A DNA stretch of 64,000 bases. Source: Bradyrhizobium lablabi. GTDB lineage: Bacteria; Pseudomonadota; Alphaproteobacteria; Rhizobiales; Xanthobacteraceae. The notes below the pieces were generated by a model, which worked only from the letters and a program-made list of their open reading frames with translations, did no database searches and was not told the origin of the DNA. How positions within the stretch are numbered: position 1 is the stretch's first letter; the number at the start of each line of letters is the position of its first letter. The DNA is taken from assembly GCF_018129385.1 (NCBI RefSeq), contig NZ_JAFCLN010000024.1:1-64000 (forward strand), given 5' to 3'. A program made the position numbers and the translations under genes. Shown here one piece after another: positions 1-7,807 of the stretch.

Positions 1-180
1 AGAGCGCGATATAAGCCGTAAAGCCATTGCGCAGGGGATGTCGGAGTGTTCTCCGCTCACCTGTATGCTCGTGTGCATTTTTTTGTTGCGCAAGCAGCGC
101 ACACGGGACCGCGGGTGCAGCGCGCACCCGGCATTCCCTGCGCCCTCTGTTTTCAGAGGGACGACGAAGTTTTTGAAACT
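1..180. repeat. Dispersed rhizobial intergenic repeat (composite, left part)
   Basis: No credible gene lies in the first 339 bases. This part has the look of a common Bradyrhizobium intergenic repeat: a GC-rich stretch with short inverted segments (for example a GCGGGTGCAGCGCGCACCC dyad near 109-130) followed by a polypurine segment. It abuts a second palindromic repeat at 221-311. Long open frames cross it on the plus strand, but they are antisense shadows of the downstream genes. Assignment as a repeat is from memory of the family, not from a second full copy in this window. Confidence 0.45.
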
Positions 181-220
181 CGGACAATTCAGGTCGCGAG
201 AATGCGCACCCATGTTTCCC

Positions 221-311
221 CGTCATTGCGAGCGCAGCGAAGCAATCCAGCTTTCTTGTTGCGGCAACCGAAGCTGGATTGCTTCGTCGCTGGCGCTCCT
301 CGCAATGACGG
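221..311. repeat. Palindromic repeat family A, copy 1
   Basis: Long imperfect inverted repeat. The left arm begins CGTCATTGCGAGCGCAGCGA and continues with AGCAATCCAG; the right arm is CTGGATTGCTTCGTCGC and then CTCGCAATGACGG. Two more copies lie in this window at 2539-2625 and 4872-4954. Each would form a stable hairpin in RNA and sits in an intergenic space, here just downstream of the minus-strand tartrate dehydrogenase-type gene. Confidence 0.85.
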
Positions 312-339
312 TAGAAATAGTCCGCTCGTCGCTCTCGCG

Positions 340-1416
340 CTACTCGTTCGCCCCCTCGATCGCCTCGATCACACCCTTCGTCACATCCGCCGTCCGCGCC
401 TTGCCGCCGAGATCTGGCGTGTGCAGGCGCGGGTCGGCGGTGGCGCGCTCGATCGCCTTCATCAGGCGGCTGGCGGCGGCGCCTTCGCCGAGATGATCCA
501 GCATCATCACCTGCGACCAGAACGTGCCGATCGGGTTGGCGATGCCCTTGCCCATGATGTCGAAGGCCGAGCCGTGGATCGGCTCGAACATCGAGGGAAA
601 CGCCCGCTCCGGATTGAGGTTGGCGGTCGGCGCAATGCCGAGCGAGCCGGCCAGCGCCGCGGCGAGGTCGGACAGGATGTCGGCGTGCAGATTGGTCGCC
701 ACCACCGTGTCGATCGATTGCGGCTTTGTCACCATGCGCATGGTCATGGCGTCGACCAGCATCTTGTCCCAGGTCACGTCGGGGAATTCCTTGGCGACGC
801 TCACCGCGACCTCGTCCCACATCACCATCGCATGCCGCTGCGCGTTCGACTTGGTGACGACAGTCAGCAGTTTTCGCGGCCGCGAGCGGGCGAGCTTGAA
901 CGCAAAGCGCATGATGCGCTCGACGCCGGCGCGCGTGAACATGGCGACGTCGGTCGCCACCTCCAGCGGCGAACCCTGATGGGCGCGGCCGCCGACGCCC
1001 GCATATTCGCCTTCCGAATTCTCGCGCACGATCACCCAGTCGAGCTCGCCGCCATTGACGTGGCGCAGCGGCGAGGTGATGCCCGGCAGCACGCGGGTGG
1101 GGCGCACATTGGCGTATTGGTCGAACGGCTGGCAGATCGCGAGCCGCAGGCCCCACAGCGTGATGTGGTCGGGGATGTCAGGATGCCCGGCCGAGCCGAA
1201 CAGGATCGCATCGTGCTTTTTGATCTGCTCGCGGCCGTCTTCCGGCATCATGCGGCCGTGCTTCTTGTAGTACTCGCCGCCCCAGTCGAAATGATCGACC
1301 TTGAAGGCGAAATTGCCGTCGCGCTTTGCAAGCGCTTGCAGCACCTCGACGCCCGCGCTGATCACCTCCGTGCCGATGCCGTCGCCCGGGATTGCCGCAA
1401 TCGAATAGGTCTTCAT
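340..1416 (-). CDS. ttuC: Tartrate dehydrogenase/decarboxylase-type enzyme (isocitrate/isopropylmalate dehydrogenase family)
   Basis: A 358-residue NAD-dependent beta-hydroxyacid oxidative decarboxylase. The N-terminus carries the family's IPGDGIGTEV dinucleotide-site motif at residues 9-18, and the metal-binding segment NLHADILSDLAA lies near residues 243-254. Length and the DWGGEYYKKHGRMMPEDG segment fit the TtuC/YeaU tartrate (D-malate) dehydrogenase branch rather than LeuB or Icd. It is cytoplasmic and would oxidise tartrate or D-malate with NAD+. The gene lies 39 bases after a TctC-type binding protein on the same strand, which suggests uptake and oxidation of a dicarboxylate in one operon. 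The substrate is inferred. Confidence 0.8.
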   Translation of the reverse strand: MKTYSIAAIPGDGIGTEVISAGVEVLQALAKRDGNFAFKVDHFDWGGEYYKKHGRMMPEDGREQIKKHDAILFGSAGHPDIPDHITLWGLRLAICQPFDQYANVRPTRVLPGITSPLRHVNGGELDWVIVRENSEGEYAGVGGRAHQGSPLEVATDVAMFTRAGVERIMRFAFKLARSRPRKLLTVVTKSNAQRHAMVMWDEVAVSVAKEFPDVTWDKMLVDAMTMRMVTKPQSIDTVVATNLHADILSDLAAALAGSLGIAPTANLNPERAFPSMFEPIHGSAFDIMGKGIANPIGTFWSQVMMLDHLGEGAAASRLMKAIERATADPRLHTPDLGGKARTADVTKGVIEAIEGANE

Positions 1417-1455
1417 CTTGTTTCCGTTGTTGTTGCGCCGGCCAGACCAGCGATC

Positions 1456-2439
1456 TTAGTTAGCTTTGACGCCCGACGCCTTGATCACCGTATCCCAGCG
1501 CTTCACTTCGGACGCAAGCTGCGACTTCAGCGCCTCAGGCGTTGCGAGATTTTGCGGCACGGGTTCGGCGCCGAGATCGGCGAAGCGCTGGATCACCTTG
1601 GGATCCTTAAGCGCGGCCTGGAGCGCGGCGACGAGCTTGTCGGTGGCCTCCTTCGGCAAGCCCTTCGGCGCCCACATCGCATGCCACGCGGAGATTTCGA
1701 AGCCGGGCAGGGCGCCGCTGTCGAGCGTCGGCAGGTCCGGCAGCGACGATACCTTCGTTTTGGTGGTGACGGCGTATCCCTGGATGCGCTTTTCCTTGAT
1801 CTGGTTGGTGGTGTTGGTGGTCTGGTCGCACATGAAATCGAACTGGCCGCTGAGCAAATCGTTCATCGCCGGTCCCGTGCCGCGATAGCCGACGCCGACC
1901 ATCTGCACGTTCATTTCCTTCATCAGCAGCAGCGCGCACAGATGCGAGGCCGATCCGATCCCTGCGTGACCATAAGTCACCTTGCCGGACTCGGCCTTGA
2001 TCCAGGCGATCAGCTCCTTGACGTCTTTGGCGGCGACGCCGGTCTTGGTCACCAGCGACATCGGCGCATCGGTGATGCGTCCGATGGTGTCGAAATCATC
2101 TGTTACGTTGAATGTCAGGTTGTCGTAGAGCGCGGGAGCGGTCGCCATCGCGATGTGCCAGACCGCGACCGTATAGCCATCGGGCGCGGCCTTGGCGAGG
2201 CGGGTAAGGCCGATCGTGCCGCCGGCGCCGCCGACGTTCTCGACCACGATGGTTTGTCCGAGCGTGCGGCCCATGGATTCGGCGATCAGGCGCGCCACCG
2301 TATCGGTCGGCCCGCCCGCCGCCGCCGGCACCATCAGCGTGATCGACTTGTTCGGATAGGCGGACTGCGCCGCGGCGAATTGCGGCATGACGGCTACGGC
2401 AATCGCGGCTGCCAGCAGCGCGCGCAAGATAGAAACCAT
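1456..2439 (-). CDS. Tripartite tricarboxylate transporter (TctC/Bug family) binding protein
   Basis: A 327-residue secreted protein with a signal peptide (ILRALLAAAIAVAVMPQFAAA) and the Bug-family opening YPNKSITLMVPAAAGGPTDT. Bug proteins bind carboxylates in the periplasm. No TctA or TctB membrane genes are visible nearby, so this is one of the orphan binding proteins typical of these genomes. The start at 2439 is preferred over an upstream ATG at 2457 because AGGGGAG lies 7 bases before it. It precedes the tartrate dehydrogenase-type gene, so a dicarboxylate ligand is plausible but unproven. Confidence 0.85.
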   Translation of the reverse strand: MVSILRALLAAAIAVAVMPQFAAAQSAYPNKSITLMVPAAAGGPTDTVARLIAESMGRTLGQTIVVENVGGAGGTIGLTRLAKAAPDGYTVAVWHIAMATAPALYDNLTFNVTDDFDTIGRITDAPMSLVTKTGVAAKDVKELIAWIKAESGKVTYGHAGIGSASHLCALLLMKEMNVQMVGVGYRGTGPAMNDLLSGQFDFMCDQTTNTTNQIKEKRIQGYAVTTKTKVSSLPDLPTLDSGALPGFEISAWHAMWAPKGLPKEATDKLVAALQAALKDPKVIQRFADLGAEPVPQNLATPEALKSQLASEVKRWDTVIKASGVKAN

Positions 2440-2538
2440 GGACTGCTCCCCTGACATCTTTCGATCGCGCCTTCATGGACGCGTGCCGCTTCAACGTAGA
2501 ACGGCGTGCCCGTACTGGCAATCGCCGGGCGAACGTCG

Positions 2539-2625
2539 CCGTCATTGCGAGCGAAGCGAAGCAATCCATATTTCCGCTTGTCGCGCTATGGATTGCTTCG
2601 TCGCTGTCGCTCCTCGCAATGACGG
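2539..2625. repeat. Palindromic repeat family A, copy 2
   Basis: Second copy of the CCGTCATTGCGAG ... CTCGCAATGACGGG inverted repeat, with arms around AGCAATCCAT and ATGGATTGCTTCG. It lies between the divergently read TctC gene and the DUF4112-type gene. The loop differs from the other two copies while the arms are conserved, as expected for a mobile palindromic unit. Confidence 0.85.
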
Positions 2626-2713
2626 GAAACCCCGCGCGTCATCTCACACCCGCCTATTGCGTCACGAGGCCGCAAACGGAGCAACTTGTTCGCCGCGATT
2701 GCGTTACCATCTG

Positions 2714-3256
2714 ATGACCATGCCCGAAGATGACATCATTTCGCCCAACCGGACGCGCTCCGGCAAAACCTCCCGCGCCGATTTTCGCGGGGCGGAGGCG
2801 CGCGGCCCGGTCATCGACCAGGAGGGGCGGGAGATCCCGGTGGAGACGCTGCATCCGCACTCGGACGGTTTTCAGTTCGAGTTCGGAACCGCCAACCCGT
2901 TCGCCGAGCTCACGCGCGAGCAGCGGCTGGCGCGGCTGGAGGCGCTGGCCAAATTGCTCGATGTCGCCTTCATCGTGCCGGGCACCAAGATCCGCTACGG
3001 CATCGACGGGCTCATTGGCCTGATCCCCGTTGTCGGCGACATCATCACGACGGCGATTTCGCTGTGGCTGGTGCGCGAGGCCCGCGCGCTCGGCGCGCCC
3101 TGGTACATCACGACGCGGATGCTCGGCAATGTCGCGCTGGACGGCGTGGTGGGGCTGGTGCCGCTGGCGGGCGACGCCTTCGACGTCATGTTCCGCGCCA
3201 ACGTCCGCAATGTGCGGCTGCTGCGCCGCTGGCTGGAAAAGCATCCGCAAGCATGA
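2714..3256 (+). CDS. DUF4112-type conserved membrane-associated protein
   Basis: A 180-residue protein of unknown function. Residues 77-160 hold the DUF4112 pattern: a LDVAFIVPGTKIRYGIDGLIG segment, then a hydrophobic GLIPVVGDIITTAISLWLV stretch and a related GVVGLVPLAGDAFDVMFRAN stretch, ending with positively charged NVRLLRRWLEKHP. The two hydrophobic hairpins suggest membrane insertion. Two near ATGs exist (2714 and 2720) and neither has a clear ribosome-binding site; upstream in-frame sequence lies within the repeat and is unlikely to be coding. Function not known. Confidence 0.75.
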   Translation: MTMPEDDIISPNRTRSGKTSRADFRGAEARGPVIDQEGREIPVETLHPHSDGFQFEFGTANPFAELTREQRLARLEALAKLLDVAFIVPGTKIRYGIDGLIGLIPVVGDIITTAISLWLVREARALGAPWYITTRMLGNVALDGVVGLVPLAGDAFDVMFRANVRNVRLLRRWLEKHPQA

Positions 3257-3280
3257 GCGAGCGCGGTGGCTTCGCCCTCT

Positions 3281-3382
3281 TCACCTCTCCCATCGGGAGA
3301 GGCGTAGGGCGCCTTTGGCGCCCGTCAAAAGCAAGGACGCCGAAGCAGAGCTTCGGCTTTGGCGCAGCGCCGGGTGAGGGGT
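3281..3382. repeat. Dispersed GC-rich intergenic repeat (family C)
   Basis: Sequence of the type CACCTCTCCC-ATCGGGAGAGG followed by GGCGCCTTTGGCGCC and CGAAGCAGAGCTTCGGCTTTGG, ending CCGGGTGAGGGG. It contains three nested inverted repeats and lies directly after the DUF4112-type gene. Only one copy is seen in this window; the wording of the sequence matches a familiar rhizobial intergenic repeat. Confidence 0.6.
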
Positions 3383-3420
3383 TACGGTCTTCATTGGCGG
3401 GCGTTTGAACAAGCGCGCGC

Positions 3421-3449
3421 AAAAAAATAGGGCGGGAAAATCCCGCCCT
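3421..3449 (-). terminator. Rho-independent terminator of the 97-residue gene
   Basis: Read on the minus strand this is a nine-base-pair stem AGGGCGGGA / TCCCGCCCT with a three-base loop followed by ATTTTTTT. It lies 24 bases past the stop of the gene at 3474-3767 and has the full stem-loop plus U-tract form of an intrinsic terminator. Confidence 0.9.
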
Positions 3450-3473
3450 GATTTCTGGAATGCGTGCCTGATC

Positions 3474-3767
3474 TCAGGCAGCGTCCTTTTCGCCGGCCGG
3501 GGCTTCCGCCTTGCGCGGGCGACGGGGCAGCGGGAAGGCCTCGCTCTCATAGAGCGTGCGGATGCCGTTCTGGTCGAACCGGGCTTCCTCGACCTGGAGA
3601 TAGGCGCCGTTCAGCGAGTCCGCCGGCAATTCCTCGATCGCGTAGCGCACGGCTTCGGCCGCGGTGCCGAACCGGCGATAGTTGAAGCCGGCCCGCTTCT
3701 TCTTGCGGATGGCGGCGGGAAACAGTTCGGCGGAGGTATTGAAGTTAAACGGACGCATCGGACGCAT
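3474..3767 (-). CDS. Conserved small basic protein, function unknown
   Basis: 97 residues, start MRPMRPFNFNTSAELFPAA, with a basic centre (IRKKKRAGFNYRRFGTAAEAVRYAIEELPA) and a charged C-terminus rich in Pro, Arg, Lys and Glu. The middle looks like a small alpha-beta module similar to short conserved rhizobial proteins that carry no named domain. It stands alone on the minus strand and has a strong intrinsic terminator just after the stop, which supports that it is expressed. No signal peptide or membrane segment is visible. Confidence 0.75.
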   Translation of the reverse strand: MRPMRPFNFNTSAELFPAAIRKKKRAGFNYRRFGTAAEAVRYAIEELPADSLNGAYLQVEEARFDQNGIRTLYESEAFPLPRRPRKAEAPAGEKDAA

Positions 3768-3988
3768 GGTCGAAGACCTCTTTTCTTCTCTGGCGCAGGC
3801 GCGAGTGGGGGTTTGGGCAACGGCGGGTCACAACCGGGCAGCGCGCCGTGCACGTCTTTTCGACCCCTAATATAGGCCTATTTGACAGAAATGCGACCCC
3901 TTTAGCCGCGCATCGGACGTGATAATGAATCCGCGCATGGCTGTAATGTTAACGGAGAAAATCACGATATTTCAATGTCTTGTGCAGC

Positions 3989-4153
3989 TTAGAGCTTGCC
4001 CAGCAGAAGCAGGACGAGCAGCACGATCAGAATCACCCCGATCAGACCATTGGCGGAATGGCCGAAGCCATAGCCGGGCCCCCTGAACCGTCCGGAAAAG
4101 CCACCCAGCAGCAGGATGATCAGGAGGATGATGAGTATCGTTCCAAGCGTCAT
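3989..4153 (-). CDS. DUF3309-like small membrane protein
   Basis: 54 residues with two hydrophobic segments (TLGTILIILLIILLLGGF and GLIGVILIVLLVLLLLGKL) separated by a Gly/Arg loop GRFRGPGYGFGHS. This matches the small DUF3309 family found across proteobacteria, whose function is unknown. The start at 4153 is chosen because GGGGAG lies 8 bases upstream; the longer reading from 4216 would add a hydrophilic, arginine-rich tail that does not fit the family. Confidence 0.8.
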   Translation of the reverse strand: MTLGTILIILLIILLLGGFSGRFRGPGYGFGHSANGLIGVILIVLLVLLLLGKL

Positions 4154-4337
4154 GGCACACTCCCCGTCACGCGGCAGCTCCGCGTCAATACGCCGCGCTC
4201 GGGGCCAGCAAAGCACAATCCGGGGCGGAAGTCGGGGAGAAATGAGGGGGCGTCATTCCGGGGCGCCGCGCAGCGGCGAGCCCGCGATGCATACCCAGGG
4301 GCCGGCGTTGGTGCGACCGGCCTCCAACCGATCCGCG

Positions 4338-4424
4338 TCATGGCCGGGCCTGTCCCGGCCATCCACGTCTTCCTTTGTGGTCGAGCCCAAAAATGCGCAT
4401 GCCCGGGACAAGCCCGGGCATGAC
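4338..4424. repeat. Dispersed repeat with GGCCGGGCCTGTCCCGGCC hairpin (family D)
   Basis: The stretch ATGGCCGGGCCTGTCCCGGC and the later GCCCGGGACAAGCCCGGGC form two small hairpins about 40 bases apart. This unit is widespread between genes of Bradyrhizobium and relatives. It fills most of the gap between the DUF3309-like gene and msrB, in which no gene is otherwise seen. Confidence 0.65.
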
Positions 4425-4446
4425 GAATGGAGAGAGTGGCCCGATC

Positions 4447-4851
4447 CTACTTCGGCTCAAGCTTCAGCGCCGCCGAATTGATGCAGTAGCGCAGCCCGGT
4501 CGGGCCGGGGCCGTCGTTGAAGACGTGACCGAGATGGCCGTCGCATTTCGAGCACAGCACCTCGGTGCGGATCATGCCGTGGCTGGTGTCGCGCTCCTCG
4601 TCGACATGGCTGTCCACTGCGGGCGCGGTAAAGCTCGGCCAGCCGCAGCCGGAATCGAACTTGGCATCGGACTCGAACAGTGTCTGGCCGCAGCCGGCGC
4701 AGGTATAGGTGCCCTTGCGGTGCTCATGCTCGTATTCGCCGGTGAAGGGACGCTCGGTCGCCTTCTCGCGCAGCACGGCATATTGCATCGGCGACAATTC
4801 CTTGCGCCACTCGGCTTCGCTCTTGTGGATTTTGTCGGTGGTGTCGGACAT
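4447..4851 (-). CDS. msrB: Peptide-methionine (R)-S-oxide reductase
   Basis: 134 residues. It reduces methionine-R-sulfoxide in oxidised proteins. The two zinc CxxC pairs (CAGC and CSKC), the GCGWPSF segment and the resolving/catalytic pattern RYCINSAAL near the C-terminus are all present, so the enzyme should be active. No signal peptide is seen, so it is cytoplasmic. ATG at 4851 is preferred with AGGAGG just upstream; ATG 4854 is next to it. The msrA gene for the other epimer lies upstream on the same strand, separated by a palindromic repeat. Confidence 0.93.
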   Translation of the reverse strand: MSDTTDKIHKSEAEWRKELSPMQYAVLREKATERPFTGEYEHEHRKGTYTCAGCGQTLFESDAKFDSGCGWPSFTAPAVDSHVDEERDTSHGMIRTEVLCSKCDGHLGHVFNDGPGPTGLRYCINSAALKLEPK

Positions 4852-4871
4852 CATTCCTCCTGCGTATCTGG

Positions 4872-4954
4872 CCGTCATTGCGAGGAGCGAAGCGACGAAG
4901 CAATCCAGTGTGAGGGAGGCACTATGGATTGCTTCGCTTCGCTCGCAATGACGG
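4872..4954. repeat. Palindromic repeat family A, copy 3
   Basis: Third copy of the inverted repeat, CCGTCATTGCGAGGAGCG ... GCTCGCAATGACGG, inserted between msrA and msrB. On the minus strand its hairpin would fall in the msrA-msrB mRNA spacer and could change the ratio of the two products. Confidence 0.85.
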
Positions 4955-4959
4955 TGGTG

Positions 4960-5679
4960 TCAATTGGTGGCCTTGGCGTTGCCCACCAGCGTCGGCTTCT
5001 CGATGTAATTATCCGCAAAGATCTTCTTCAACGCGTGGATCTTCGGGATGTCGTTGAACACAATATAGGGTTGGTTCGGGTGCAGCGTCAGATAGTCCTG
5101 ATGATAGGCCTCGGCCGCGTAGAACACATCCAGCTTGTCCAGCTTGGTCGCGATCGGCTTCCTGTAGACCTTGGCCGCGTTGAGCTGGGCGATATAAGCC
5201 TCCGCCACCTTCTTCTGCTCGTCATTGGCAAAGAAGATCGCCGAGCGGTATTGCGTGCCGACGTCGGGGCCCTGGCGGTTGAGTTGGGTCGGATCGTGCA
5301 CCACCGAGAAGAAGATCTGCAAGATCTTGCCGTAGGAAATCTTCTTCGGGTCGTATTTGATCTCGACCGCCTCGGCATGCCCCGTGTTGCCGCCCGAAAC
5401 GAGGTCATAGCTCGCGCTCGCCTTGGTGCCGCCGGAGTAGCCGGACACGGCGCTCACCACGCCGGCCGTGTGCTGGTACACGCCCTGCACGCCCCAGAAG
5501 CAGCCGCCGGCGATGACCGCGGTCTGGATGCCGTCGGCCTCCTTGGCATCGATGGCCGGGGCCGGGATGATCACGGCCTCTTCGGCGGCGCGCGACGGCG
5601 CGATCGCAAGTGCGGCAATCGTCAGCGCGCCGATGGCGGCGGCGCAGAGCGACAGGCGGCTGAGCTGGCTGCGGAACAT
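4960..5679 (-). CDS. msrA: Exported peptide-methionine (S)-S-oxide reductase
   Basis: 239 residues with an N-terminal signal peptide (LSLCAAAIGALTIAALAIAPSRAA), so the enzyme acts in the periplasm. The catalytic motif GGCFWGVQGVY begins near residue 58 and the typical segments SGYSGG, GNTGHAEAVEIKYDP, FFSVVHDPTQLNRQGPDVG and AAEAYHQDYL follow. It reduces methionine-S-sulfoxide. The start has GAGGAAACC directly upstream. Pairing with msrB is normal, but here MsrA carries a signal peptide and MsrB does not. Confidence 0.93.
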   Translation of the reverse strand: MFRSQLSRLSLCAAAIGALTIAALAIAPSRAAEEAVIIPAPAIDAKEADGIQTAVIAGGCFWGVQGVYQHTAGVVSAVSGYSGGTKASASYDLVSGGNTGHAEAVEIKYDPKKISYGKILQIFFSVVHDPTQLNRQGPDVGTQYRSAIFFANDEQKKVAEAYIAQLNAAKVYRKPIATKLDKLDVFYAAEAYHQDYLTLHPNQPYIVFNDIPKIHALKKIFADNYIEKPTLVGNAKATN

Positions 5680-5945
5680 GGTTTCCTCGTGGGTCGGTGG
5701 CTGGGTGACAGTCTAGAGCGGAAGCCGCGGTTCGCAATCGCCGGGCGGTCCTTCCGGATATCTCAGGATACGCGCCGGCATGGCGTCTGTTACAAGGCGG
5801 CCGCCACACGAGTTCGTGAATAAAACCGGCCAAACCCAATACGTTGCCTTGTGAAGCAGCTCGCTTGACCCCCGCCGTCCGCCCTCCAACAATGAACCGC
5901 CTGCGCCCTCTCGCGACAACAAGTCATCCCCGGAGCGTTTCGCAA

Positions 5946-7679
5946 ATGCTACGCGCCTGTTCCCTGCTGATCGCCCCGCTCTTCGTCGCCACATCCGCGC
6001 TCGCCGCCACGGAGGTCGAGACCTGCCGGGACAATCAGGCGGATGCCGCCATCAGGCTCACGGCCTGCAATGCCGTCATTGCGGACGATAAGGCCGCCGG
6101 CAGGCCAAAAGCGTTCGCCCACTGGTACGTCGCCGACTCCCTCCTGAAGAAGCGCGACTATGACGGCGCAGTCGCGCTGCTCAACAAGGGACTGGAGCTC
6201 GATCCGGACAGTGCGCTGGTGCTCAACGCGCGGGGCCTGGCCTACAGCAACAGGGGCGAGGAGGAGAAGGCGCTGGCCGACTACGACGCTGCCCTCCAGA
6301 AGCGCCCGAATTTTCCCAGCCCCCACAACAACCGTGGTCTGATCTACATGCGCCGCGGCGAGTTGCAGCGCGCCTATGACGAAATCATGATCGCGCTGTC
6401 GCTCAACAGCGGCACCAACCGCGCGCTCAACCTTTACAACCTGGGCCGCGTGCAGGCGCTTCGCAAGCAATACGATTCGGCGCTGGCGTACTTTGCAGAG
6501 GCCAAGCAGCTCACCCCGGAAGCGTGGCAGATCCCGAACTACCGCTGCACGGTCTATGCCGATATGGGCCGCCTCGACGAGGCGCTCGCCGACTGCAACG
6601 AGGTGCTGGCGCAGCATCCGAAATGGGCCGGACCGCTGGCCTGGCGCGGCAATGTCTATCGCCTGAAGGGCAATCTCGGCGCCGCGCTGAAGGACTATAA
6701 CGATGCCATCAAGTTCAGCCCGAATTTCGTTCGCGCCTATGTCGGCCGCGCCCAGGTTCATGAGGCGCGCAAGGACATGGCGGCGGCGCGCGCCGATTAT
6801 CGCTCTGCCGGCGCCGCGCTAACCAAGGTCGACGACTACGAGACCACGCAGGCGCGGGCCTTTGCCAGGGAACGGCTGGCGGCGCTGATCGCCGCGGACC
6901 CGTCGCTGCGCAATCAGGCAGCGGGGCCCGTGACCGCGCCGGGCGGCAAGGCTGCACCGCCTGCTGCCGCCACTACGCGCAAGGTCGCGCTCATCGTCGG
7001 CAACGGCGCTTACAAAAGCGTGCCAAGGCTCGACAACCCGCCGCGCGATGCCAAGCTGATCGCGGATACCTTGCGCGGCCTCGGCTTCCAGACCGTCACC
7101 CTTGCATCCGACCTCGACCGCGACCGCTTCTTCGCGGCGCTGCGCGACTTCGGCCGCGAGGCCGAAAGGTCGGATTGGGCCGTCGTGTATTTTGCCGGGC
7201 ACGGCATGGAGATCGGCGGCGTGAATTACCTGATCCCGGTCGACGCAAAGCTCGCGGCCGATCGCGACGCGGAAAACCAGGCGGTGGCGCTGGAGCAGGT
7301 GATCGCCGCAGTCAGCGGCGCGCGCAAGCTGCGCCTCGTCATGCTCGATGCCTGCCGCGACAATCCATTCGAGCAGACCATGCAGCACACCATCGCGATG
7401 AAGCTGGTCGGCAAGGGCCTGTCCAACATCGAACCGGAAGCGGGCTTCATGGTGGTGTACGCCGCCAAGCACGGCGAGACCGCGCTTGACGGCGACGCCC
7501 TCAACAGTCCGTTCGCGACCGCGGTGGCGCGCGAGATCAAGGTGCCGAAGGTCGAGGTCCGCAGGCTGTTCGACATCGTCCGCGACGACGTCTGGAATGC
7601 GACCAACCGCCGGCAGCAGCCGTTCAGCTATGGCTCGCTGCCGGGCAGGGAGGACTTTTATTTTGTGGCGGGGAATTGA
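5946..7679 (+). CDS. Secreted TPR-caspase-like (peptidase C14) protein
   Basis: 577 residues: a signal peptide (LRACSLLIAPLFVATSALA), about six tetratricopeptide repeats (residues 50-300), a Gly/Pro/Ala linker, then a caspase-fold domain from about residue 345. The catalytic dyad is intact: His at about 419 in FAGHGMEIGG and Cys at about 470 in MLDACRDNPF. Proteins of this class are putative periplasmic cysteine peptidases whose TPRs bind partners. Start 5946 is chosen because the signal peptide follows directly and GGAG lies upstream; earlier ATGs (5844, 5892) would place a charged tail before it. Target unknown. Confidence 0.85.
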   Translation: MLRACSLLIAPLFVATSALAATEVETCRDNQADAAIRLTACNAVIADDKAAGRPKAFAHWYVADSLLKKRDYDGAVALLNKGLELDPDSALVLNARGLAYSNRGEEEKALADYDAALQKRPNFPSPHNNRGLIYMRRGELQRAYDEIMIALSLNSGTNRALNLYNLGRVQALRKQYDSALAYFAEAKQLTPEAWQIPNYRCTVYADMGRLDEALADCNEVLAQHPKWAGPLAWRGNVYRLKGNLGAALKDYNDAIKFSPNFVRAYVGRAQVHEARKDMAAARADYRSAGAALTKVDDYETTQARAFARERLAALIAADPSLRNQAAGPVTAPGGKAAPPAAATTRKVALIVGNGAYKSVPRLDNPPRDAKLIADTLRGLGFQTVTLASDLDRDRFFAALRDFGREAERSDWAVVYFAGHGMEIGGVNYLIPVDAKLAADRDAENQAVALEQVIAAVSGARKLRLVMLDACRDNPFEQTMQHTIAMKLVGKGLSNIEPEAGFMVVYAAKHGETALDGDALNSPFATAVAREIKVPKVEVRRLFDIVRDDVWNATNRRQQPFSYGSLPGREDFYFVAGN

Positions 7680-7687
7680 CGCCTCGA

Positions 7688-7793
7688 CCCTCATGGTGAG
7701 GAGCGCGGCACGCGCGTCTCGAACCATGAAGGCCCAGCTATCGCCCGCGGCCATCCTTCGAGACGCGGCTTACGCCGCTCCTCAGGATGAGGG
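7688..7793. repeat. Palindromic repeat family B, copy 1
   Basis: Inverted repeat with arms CCCTCATGGTGAGGAGCGCG + TCTCGAACCATG and CCATCCTTCGAGACGCGGC + CTCCTCAGGATGAGGG. It fills the space between the TPR-caspase gene and the convergent helicase gene and could act as a bidirectional stop. A second copy with the arms in opposite order is at 13431-13550. Confidence 0.8.
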
Positions 7794-7807
7794 CGGTGGG
7801 TGTTGCG

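Noticed and set aside
46..2454. Very long open frame on the plus strand (about 800 codons)
   Set aside because: It is antisense to the tartrate dehydrogenase-type and TctC genes, starts in repeat sequence, and has the Arg/His-rich composition of a GC-rich shadow frame.
4375..5823. Plus-strand frame spanning msrA/msrB region
   Set aside because: It crosses the palindromic repeat and both Msr genes antisense; no recognisable protein.
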